DNA from: Planctomycetaceae bacterium
GTDB taxonomy: Bacteria; Planctomycetota; Planctomycetia; Pirellulales; Pirellulaceae
DNA: 32,026 nt
Direction of reading: 5' to 3'
NCBI GenBank assembly: GCA_002726515.1
Contig: PBTE01000156.1
Span: 1-32,026, forward strand
This document shows, piece after piece, positions 26,211 to 32,026 of the stretch. Every line of letters begins with the position of its first letter. The first letter of the stretch is position 1. The notes below the pieces were generated by a model, which made no database searches, was not told the DNA's origin, and worked only from the letters and a program-made list of their open reading frames with translations. The translations under genes and the position numbers were made by a program.

Positions 26211-26516
26211 ATGGACGACCTGCGGCAATTTATTTCATCCGCCAGTGCTGGAGACCATCACTTGCCCAAATTACCTCCTCGCGCATGCGGTTTGTTGAAA
26301 CTGAAAGTTTCCGTTGTAGCGACCCTGGCCAGTAAAAAGGAACCGATTGGTGAGATTGTTCGCCTGGTTCCGGGAACAATAATTCACTTTGCGAAGTCTT
26401 GTGACGAGATGTTGGAACTCGAAGTAGGTGATGCGCGTTTGGCGATAGGCGAGGCTGTCAACGTAGACGACAAATACGGCTTGCGTATCACTACGATGCA
26501 GCTGCCGAACAAGTAA
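26211..26516 (+). CDS. Stand-alone FliN/SpoA-domain protein
   Basis: The 101-residue protein is essentially one SpoA (FliN/FliM C-terminal, SctQ-like) domain. GLLKLKVSVVATLASKKEPIGEI (from about residue 27), LVPGTIIHFAKSCDEMLELEVGD and ARLAIGEAVNVDDKYGLRIT align with the FliN pattern VxVxLGxxxxxlxelLxLxpGxvixLdxxxxxxvxlxvngxxiaxGevvvvdxxxgvRIt. FliN forms the flagellar C-ring, and related domains form the type III secretion sorting platform. No flagellar or secretion genes are in the window. The ATG 26211 has AGAGG ten bases upstream; the longer frame to 26025 overlaps the nadA promoter region and is rejected. It could serve a distant flagellar cluster or a different complex. Confidence 0.82.
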   Translation: MDDLRQFISSASAGDHHLPKLPPRACGLLKLKVSVVATLASKKEPIGEIVRLVPGTIIHFAKSCDEMLELEVGDARLAIGEAVNVDDKYGLRITTMQLPNK

Positions 26517-26736
26517 GTCACGGTATTTTTGAAAGGGAACCATCCCGAAATGGTCTGGATGAGGAAATCGCAGCCGTGGCAGAAACGTTGAGGAACCAAC
26601 TGCTTCTGCGAATCAGCAGCTAGTCACTGCGCAGTCTGGAGCGGACGACCTGCAGCGTCGTGTTCTCAAGCGAAGGTTGCCAGTCTGCATGCGTTACCAA
26701 TTGGCGAACAAGCTTCTTTGAGAGTTGCGTCTTGGG

Positions 26737-28620
26737 TTAACCCGCTTCTGGTTCCTCATCGAAATTCGTCGGTCCCGGAAAGTCAACCACATCGGGGCGC
26801 TGTTGGAGTGAGTGTACCGGACCCGTCAGCGAAGCGGCCAGTCGTTGGCCGGCGAGATCCGGGTTTGAAAGGTCCGGGGAGGGATTGGAGAGGGAATGTT
26901 CTTCCTTGTAGAGGTGCACGGTTCGGGTCGGAAACGCAAAAGAGACGGCCAGTCGTTCTGCCAACTCCAAGATGTCAACGAATAGTCGGTGTTTTTCACG
27001 TAGCTCCACCGCCCAGTCGGGGCATTCCAAAAAGCAGTACAACAGGATGTTCAAGGAGTTGTCGCCAAAACCATTGAAGTAGACGTGATAATAGTCTTTT
27101 CGTGTGTAAGGGTGTCGCCGGAGCAACTCACGGATTCCCTCGCAAAAGGCGTCGATTTGGGCGGGCGAGGTGTCGTACTGCACACCCAGGATGGACTTGA
27201 TCCGCCGGTAGCGGCGGCGGCCCATGTTATCCACAATCGCCGTAGTCAGGTTGCTATTGGGAACCGTGATTTGGGAATTGTAAAATGTACGGATTCGGGT
27301 GCTGCGAAACCCCACAGTCTCCACGGTCCCTTCAACTTCACCCGTCACGATCCAATCACCGATCTCGAACGGTCTGTCCACCAAAACGGTAATGGATCCG
27401 AACAGGTTGCTCACGGCATCCTGCGCGGCTAAAGCTAAGGCCATGCCGCCGATGGCAGTTCCTCCGAGCAACCCTGCCATGGGAAAACTGAGGGTTTGAG
27501 CGCAGGTAAGAATACCAAGGACAACCACAAAGACCTTCAAAGATTTCGAGACCAGAGGGATGATCAAATCGTCAAATTTGGAATCGGTTTTGAGTGCTTG
27601 ACGCGCTAAGTAAGCGGACAACAGGTTGATGAGCAAGAATCCTGTCCAGACCCCCGCCACCACTGCGAAAAGTTTCATTCCCACCAGGAGGATCGTCGTA
27701 GTAACGGACGGCAAGTCGACCAGGGTGGCTCCGACATACCAAATCAGTGCTTGTGCCAAGAGTCCGACCGGTCTCCAGAGCTTGCGTTCTATTTGGCGTT
27801 CTTCTTCACTTTCTTCGTGTAGAAGGATTACGGAAGTGATGCGCCTGAGGATGAAACGAATCAACACATCTGCAATAAATCCCAGTAGGATCAGGATCAA
27901 AAGGAAAATCCATTGATAGGTTGGCAAGAGAAAATGAACTTTGCGCAGACTGGCTGGAAAGAGCGCGCGCAAACGTTCCTCCGGAGGTACGATGCCTTCG
28001 CTTGGTGTCAGTCCAGCGACTTTGTCACGATCTTCCCAGTGAGGCCAAATGTCGTCGATTGCGGCAACCGTTGATTGACTGAATTGCCATAAACCGTCCT
28101 GATTTCGTATTAAAAAAATTTGTGCCGCATCCTCCAGGTCTTGACTGCCTAACAAATAATTCGACAGGATTTCTTCACCCAGCAGGTACGGACTGTCTGT
28201 TTCCGGATCTTTTGGAAGTTTCTCGAAATCAATCCAGCGCATACGGTCAATTGTCGCCTTCAAACGATACGCCAAAGCATCTCCACGACTTTTGGCAGCC
28301 ACGGAACTCAAATTGGACAAGTCCAAACATTGGGCTGCGGTCGTTTCATCGTTTTGATTGATGTACGTAATCAACGACTTCAAACATGCCCGTGGTGAGG
28401 CGAGCCTTCTAGCCCGTTGAGGATCAATCTCCGATGGCGATGTTTGCGTGGTCGATGCGTGTTGTTCCTCCTTGTCCGCTTTCGCGAGGGCAAGGCCGGG
28501 AAAGGACAACAAGACAGCCAACAAAATGGTGAAACACCGTGGACAATCTACAAGGCGGAGTCGCTGCAGAAGTTGCCACCGGCGAACTTGAGCTAAGGAT
28601 TTTAAGGTTGCAGTGACCAC
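26737..28620 (-). CDS. MscS-family mechanosensitive channel with large periplasmic N-terminal domain
   Basis: The 627-residue protein begins with a signal peptide (residues about 28-47, LLAVLLSFPGLALA). A helical, probably periplasmic domain follows (about 50-225). Membrane segments are at about 237-257, 286-303, 309-338 and 356-378. The pore-lining helix rich in Gly and Ala is at about 380-412 (MAGLLGGTAIGGMALALAAQ, then NLFGSITVLVDRPFEIGDW). The MscS beta-domain follows with GTVETVGFRSTRIRTF and VPNSNL. It would open under membrane tension to release solutes. The GTG at 28620 has GGGAG eight bases upstream. The C-terminal 60 residues are Pro/Ser-rich and unlike the core. The N-terminal part resembles, in layout only, MscK/YnaI-type extended channels. 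Confidence 0.92.
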   Translation of the reverse strand: MVTATLKSLAQVRRWQLLQRLRLVDCPRCFTILLAVLLSFPGLALAKADKEEQHASTTQTSPSEIDPQRARRLASPRACLKSLITYINQNDETTAAQCLDLSNLSSVAAKSRGDALAYRLKATIDRMRWIDFEKLPKDPETDSPYLLGEEILSNYLLGSQDLEDAAQIFLIRNQDGLWQFSQSTVAAIDDIWPHWEDRDKVAGLTPSEGIVPPEERLRALFPASLRKVHFLLPTYQWIFLLILILLGFIADVLIRFILRRITSVILLHEESEEERQIERKLWRPVGLLAQALIWYVGATLVDLPSVTTTILLVGMKLFAVVAGVWTGFLLINLLSAYLARQALKTDSKFDDLIIPLVSKSLKVFVVVLGILTCAQTLSFPMAGLLGGTAIGGMALALAAQDAVSNLFGSITVLVDRPFEIGDWIVTGEVEGTVETVGFRSTRIRTFYNSQITVPNSNLTTAIVDNMGRRRYRRIKSILGVQYDTSPAQIDAFCEGIRELLRRHPYTRKDYYHVYFNGFGDNSLNILLYCFLECPDWAVELREKHRLFVDILELAERLAVSFAFPTRTVHLYKEEHSLSNPSPDLSNPDLAGQRLAASLTGPVHSLQQRPDVVDFPGPTNFDEEPEAG

Positions 28621-28900
28621 AGGTGTTTCTCCCGAAATCGATGGATTCTTTGCCGGGAAAGTTTGGCAGAGATTGGGAGATAAGGAAAGATCGGTTGGCT
28701 AGTGGCCAGCCGTAAAAGCGGAGTAGACCAGGCGCAGCGAAAATGATCGCCGCCGATGTCCGGAAAATTAATCCTGGAGAAAAGCGTTAAGACGGTCGTG
28801 GTCGGGTACTTGTGCTTAGCTTTTGCAAACTCTTTTTAACTTGCAACCGTTGAGAAATCCAATTTTGGAAGCCACTCTTTTCAGCTGCTCAAGCGCGTAC

Positions 28901-30748
28901 TCACTCGCGACCCAAATGGCAGCGAATACATGATGCAGTCAGCACTTGTGGGTTAATTTGGTGATTTTCTTCGTCGTAAGGTGACAATTCTCCGTGACAT
29001 TCGCGGCAGTCGATCTCATTGTTCATTATTTTGGTGTGTACATTTTCAAAGTGCCAATATCCGGGCCGCTGTTTTATTGTCTCGGAATCAATGTTGTGAC
29101 AGTCGGTACACTGTGGAGCAGCGACATTTTCGACTTGCTGTGTTAGCTCAGCGCGAGCAAGAATCGAACGAGCAGCGACCCGGCCTGTCAGTATACATGG
29201 CCCTAAAAATGTTCCTTCCAGGGATGCCTTGCCATTGATCAATGCCAGGCCGGTTAATTCACCCACAGCGTACAACCCGTGTATGGGATGCAACTGCTTG
29301 TCGACAACCCGGCAACTGCGGTCGATTGCCACGCCGCCCATGCTTTTCCGGGTGAGGGGGTAAGTTTGCATTCCATAAAACGGGGGTGTCTTGAGTTGCG
29401 GTGATGCCTCGTTGTTAAACTTTGTTTTGCCCGGACCGAACCGTCCAAAGTCGGTATCTTCACCTGCTGCAACTAACTGGTTATATCGCGTTATCGTCTT
29501 GGCCAGTTTCTCCTCCGGTAGGCCTGTCAATCTTGCCAGTTCTTCAATCGTTTCAGCCTTTTTCACCAGATGAGAATTCTGCAAGATCAAACGGTCGACT
29601 TTCTCAAATTCAGCCCAGTCCGAACCGGATACGCTGAAATGTGACTTGGTAGCTTCGTCAAAGATGAACCAGCATGTCACCGGGTCCAGGGACAATAGCG
29701 GCGGCATGACCTGCTTGGCCCATCCATGCAAATTGGCAAACCTTTGACCTTCCGAGTTGACCAGAATGCCCCACATGTTAGCAGCATTGAGTCCCTTGTT
29801 GCCGTCGGGATAGCGGGGGTCAGGGATCCCCGTAAAGTAGTTCCATTGGTAATCCATCTTCACCAGTTGACCGCCGACCTGTTGAGCCATCTGATGACCT
29901 AGGCCGATTGAGTGCCTTCCCGATCCAACCAGGATGCGTCGGGGAAACTTGAATTCCTGCGGCCAGTACTTACGGACCATCTCCAAGTTGTTCTGGAAAC
30001 CACCGGTAGCCAGTACGACGGCGTCCGCCGCCAATCGCTCGACTGTTTTATCACGCATGTGATACGTCTCGACACCCGTTAGCCGGGCGTCTTCCACCAG
30101 TAACTTTTCAGCTCGGGTATGCCATAGGAACCGCAGGTTCTTCAGTTCCAGGCACGCGCGATAGATCGGCGTTACCAGTCCGATTCCCCGATTCGTCGGC
30201 TGGTGATTGCGATCAGCGGTGTTTCCTGGTGTGGGTGCGATCTCGGAGAAAAGGACGCCCAGATCGATCAGCCAGTCGTAGATCTGGTCGGATGATTGTT
30301 CAACGTAATACCGGACCCACATTGGGTCCGCTCCTTCACCCCAGTTGATGAAATCGTCGAAGGCCAATGCGGGAGAATCGTGAATACCCGCCTGCCGTTG
30401 CATGGGTGTATCAATGATGGAGAGTCCGCCCTGGGACATCACCGCGTGTCCGCCAAATACTGACGACATGTCGACGACCGTCACGGCAGCTCCACCACGT
30501 GCCAGTTCGAGTGCGGCCGAGAGCCCTGAAATTCCAGCGCCGACGACGACGACCGAAGGCGTCTTGTGCGTCGACTCCCGGGATGAAATGAGCTTTTCAC
30601 GGTTTTCTTCACGGACCCTCGGACTTGCCTGTTCTTTGACTCCACACCCGGTCAGCATCGCAAGAACGGGCAGCTGGAAAAAAAGGCATATGACCCATGC
30701 AGTGATTGGGCGCGGATTAACTGTCGGTGATTCAAAACACGAAATCAT
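28901..30748 (-). CDS. Lipoprotein FAD-dependent oxidoreductase (FrdA-like) with C-terminal tri-haem c tail
   Basis: The 615-residue protein has a lipobox (LTGC, Cys35) after a hydrophobic segment, so it is probably a membrane-anchored exported lipoprotein. The FAD-binding domain starts with VVVVGAGISGLSAALELA (Gly70-Gly75) and has the FrdA/fumarate reductase fold markers GGHAVMSQGG, ATGGFQNN and HGLYAVGELTG (about 490-500). The last 70 residues hold three haem c motifs: CTDCH (547-551), CRECH (581-585) and CIRCH (607-611). Haem-flavin fusions transfer electrons to or from periplasmic substrates. The substrate His and Arg of Shewanella Fcc3 are not obvious: the SMGG motif is preceded by Arg467-Lys468 and the GANRLGG-like segment reads EGTFLGPC (511-518). 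The ATG at 30748 has GAGG eight bases upstream. Substrate unknown. Confidence 0.88.
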   Translation of the reverse strand: MISCFESPTVNPRPITAWVICLFFQLPVLAMLTGCGVKEQASPRVREENREKLISSRESTHKTPSVVVVGAGISGLSAALELARGGAAVTVVDMSSVFGGHAVMSQGGLSIIDTPMQRQAGIHDSPALAFDDFINWGEGADPMWVRYYVEQSSDQIYDWLIDLGVLFSEIAPTPGNTADRNHQPTNRGIGLVTPIYRACLELKNLRFLWHTRAEKLLVEDARLTGVETYHMRDKTVERLAADAVVLATGGFQNNLEMVRKYWPQEFKFPRRILVGSGRHSIGLGHQMAQQVGGQLVKMDYQWNYFTGIPDPRYPDGNKGLNAANMWGILVNSEGQRFANLHGWAKQVMPPLLSLDPVTCWFIFDEATKSHFSVSGSDWAEFEKVDRLILQNSHLVKKAETIEELARLTGLPEEKLAKTITRYNQLVAAGEDTDFGRFGPGKTKFNNEASPQLKTPPFYGMQTYPLTRKSMGGVAIDRSCRVVDKQLHPIHGLYAVGELTGLALINGKASLEGTFLGPCILTGRVAARSILARAELTQQVENVAAPQCTDCHNIDSETIKQRPGYWHFENVHTKIMNNEIDCRECHGELSPYDEENHQINPQVLTASCIRCHLGRE

Positions 30749-30776
30749 CGATACGGCCTCATGTGCTCTCTTTTTG

Positions 30777-30816
30777 AATCCAGGGTCCCCGGTGTAGGAC
30801 CCGGGACTCCAGGATT
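30777..30816. promoter_or_regulatory. Nested inverted repeat upstream of the tri-haem flavoprotein gene
   Basis: An inner perfect stem GGGTCC/GGACCC (30783-30788 with 30797-30802, 8-base loop) is enclosed by AATCC/GGATT (30777-30781 with 30812-30816). It begins about 30 bases upstream of the ATG at 30748 and would fold in the 5' leader or serve as an operator. Neither side has a T-tract typical of a terminator for a gene reading into it. Confidence 0.4.
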
Positions 30817-30841
30817 GTTTAAAAGCTGGGGTGTGATGTCT

Positions 30842-31072
30842 TCACCCATAAACTGTTAGTCGCTGACGCGTACCGGTTGCCTCGCCGATTACCGGCGCCT
30901 GTACTAAAAATAGTCCGGGAACATAGACGGGCACAATGAAACGACACCACCTGGGAACAAAAGCGATCTTTTCCAAAGGGATCGTGACTCGGCCGCATGA
31001 TAAAGCATCGCGAAAATCCACAAGGGCTCCGAGTTTCTTCAAAGGGAATCCACCCATCGTTATTTCAGACAC
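30842..31072 (-). CDS. Small hypothetical protein, uncertain
   Basis: This frame of 76 residues lies in the same orientation as its neighbours, between mnmA and the flavoprotein gene. It begins at GTG 31072 or ATG 31057. It is mixed hydrophobic and basic, with a VTIPLEKIAFVPRWC stretch, and has no recognisable domain. The codon choice looks plausible for this genome. It is not overlapped by another gene, which is the main argument for it, but ribosome-binding evidence is weak. It may equally be a chance open frame. Confidence 0.3.
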   Translation of the reverse strand: MSEITMGGFPLKKLGALVDFRDALSCGRVTIPLEKIAFVPRWCRFIVPVYVPGLFLVQAPVIGEATGTRQRLTVYG

Positions 31073-31107
31073 GAGTCCCCAGGTGTCTGTCTTCGTATCA
31101 ACCTGAT

Positions 31108-32026
31108 TTATTCAATCCAACCTCCGCCTAAAACTCGATTTCTGTCGTAGCAGACGACCGCCTGTCCAGGTGCCACGCCGTAGCAGGGTTGATCGAAGAT
31201 GACCCGGAAACGCCGGTTGTCCAAGGGTTCGACCAGCGCGTTTTCAGCCGGACTGTTGTAGCGAATTTGTGTGCTACAGCGAAAGGATGTCTGTGGTTGG
31301 GGGATGAGCCAGTTTGCGTCATTGGCGGTCAATTCGCCTCGGGCCAGTTCCTCCCGTTTGCCGATGACCACTTGCCGCAAATCCCTGGCAATTCGCACCA
31401 CAAATCGAGGTTCTCCCATCGCGACATGCAATCCCTTGCGCTGGCCAATGGTGAAACTTTCGATGCCCGGGTGCCTGCCCACCACGGTTCCATCAGTGGT
31501 GACGATTTCCCCTGACGTGTCTACTTCACTGCGCCGCGAACGGACAAATTGATCGTGCTTCCCAGAGGTTACGAAACAGATTTCCTGACTATCTTTTTTT
31601 TCTGCTACTTTCAAACCGAGACCCGAAGCAATTTCACGGATTTTAGTTTTTTCGTAGTCACCTACCGGCAGGAGCATTTTTGTCAGCCGTTCGCGCTCGA
31701 CGCCGAACAAAACGTAAGACTGATCCTTGCTGAGATCTTGGCCACGCAACAAGGCAGGTGTGCTTTCGGTGGCATGTTCGCTCAGTTGAGCGTAGTGACC
31801 GGTGGCGACAAATTCAGCCGCCACGCTGTCCGCGTAGTCAAAGAGTTTTCCAAACTTAATCCAATTGTTGCACATCACGCACGGATTGGGTGTTCGACCC
31901 AGGGTATATTCTTCCACAAAGTAGTCCACGATCTGGCCAAATTCCTGTTCCAGATTCAAGGCATAGAACGGAATCTCCAATCGGTCAGCCACCCGCCTGC
32001 CATCTTCGGCGTCACCAGCACTGCAA
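31108..32026 (-). CDS. mnmA: tRNA-specific 2-thiouridylase MnmA (N-terminus cut by window edge)
   Basis: About 306 residues of MnmA are present; the open frame continues past the end of the window, so the N-terminal ATP-binding part is missing. The visible part starts in the CSxxDxxDxRRVADRLxIPFY region and includes LGRTPNPCVMCNNWIKF with the first catalytic cysteine, ATGHYAQ, LLRGQDLSKDQSYVLFG, QEICFVTSGKH with the second cysteine, and the C-terminal barrel ending CYGVAPGQAVVCYDRNRVLGGGWIE. The enzyme thiolates the wobble uridine of Lys, Glu and Gln tRNAs, using ATP and a persulfide carrier. Length, motifs and end are normal. Confidence 0.96.
   Translation of the reverse strand, partial: CSAGDAEDGRRVADRLEIPFYALNLEQEFGQIVDYFVEEYTLGRTPNPCVMCNNWIKFGKLFDYADSVAAEFVATGHYAQLSEHATESTPALLRGQDLSKDQSYVLFGVERERLTKMLLPVGDYEKTKIREIASGLGLKVAEKKDSQEICFVTSGKHDQFVRSRRSEVDTSGEIVTTDGTVVGRHPGIESFTIGQRKGLHVAMGEPRFVVRIARDLRQVVIGKREELARGELTANDANWLIPQPQTSFRCSTQIRYNSPAENALVEPLDNRRFRVIFDQPCYGVAPGQAVVCYDRNRVLGGGWIE

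Larger units (their letters stand above)
30749..31107. other. Gap between mnmA and the flavoprotein gene
   Basis: This 359-base stretch on the common minus-strand side holds the inverted repeat at 30777-30816 and a doubtful small open frame at 30842-31072. I see no clear promoter. Confidence 0.4.

Noticed and set aside
28823-28846. Two TTGCAA palindromes flanking a T-rich stretch after the flavoprotein gene
   Set aside because: The arms are short and AT-rich and the T-run lies in the loop, so neither a terminator nor an operator is convincing.

Overview
The window is a chromosomal stretch of about 53-55% GC, gene-dense on both strands, with no rRNA, tRNA, insertion sequence, phage gene or CRISPR array that I can recognise. 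The gene set suggests a Planctomycetota bacterium, probably Pirellulales-like: a zinc-ribbon membrane protein, a two-part ACT protein, a DUF4430/DUF6580 pair, a loose beta-oxidation cluster, HEAT-like and Ala-rich repeat proteins, and many weak Shine-Dalgarno sites. This assignment is an inference from protein flavour; no marker gene proves it.

Layout. 1-5.3 kb (+): the end of a DUF58 protein, translationally coupled to a TgpA-type transglutaminase, then a YchF-like GTPase with an altered P-loop, a PcaC-like carboxymuconolactone decarboxylase family protein and a DUF2809 membrane protein. 5.5-8.3 kb (-): a DUF4432 sugar-epimerase-like protein, a zinc-ribbon membrane protein and an ACT-domain protein with a clear sigma70-type promoter. 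8.6-11.4 kb: a YbgC-like thioesterase (+), rhamnulokinase (-) and a cyclophilin (+). 11.4-18.9 kb (-): four fatty-acid beta-oxidation genes in transcription order: FadJ/FadB-like bifunctional enzyme, thiolase, acyl-CoA ligase and acyl-CoA dehydrogenase. Together they cover activation, first oxidation, hydration, second oxidation and thiolysis. 19.3-20.5 kb (+): a secreted DUF4430 protein and a DUF6580 membrane protein, possibly a small-molecule uptake pair.

20.7-26.5 kb: a HEAT-like envelope protein (-), a LOG-family nucleotide phosphoribohydrolase (+), a protein with repeated LAAARG motifs (+), quinolinate synthase NadA (-) with a good promoter, and a lone FliN/SpoA-domain protein (+). 26.7-32 kb (-): a large MscS channel, a flavoprotein lipoprotein carrying three C-terminal haem-c motifs, a doubtful small ORF and the 5'-truncated tRNA thiouridylase gene mnmA.

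The most interesting items are the flavoprotein with a C-terminal tri-haem tail and no canonical fumarate-reductase residues, a multi-stem potential RNA structure between two convergent genes at 24730-24818, the isolated SpoA protein, the LAAARG-repeat protein, and the DUF4430/DUF6580 pair behind a 10-bp leader hairpin. Several starts were moved from the longest open frame to internal ATG/GTG codons on the basis of Shine-Dalgarno sites or promoters (rhaB, ppi, fadJ, ACT, DUF4430, LOG, SpoA).
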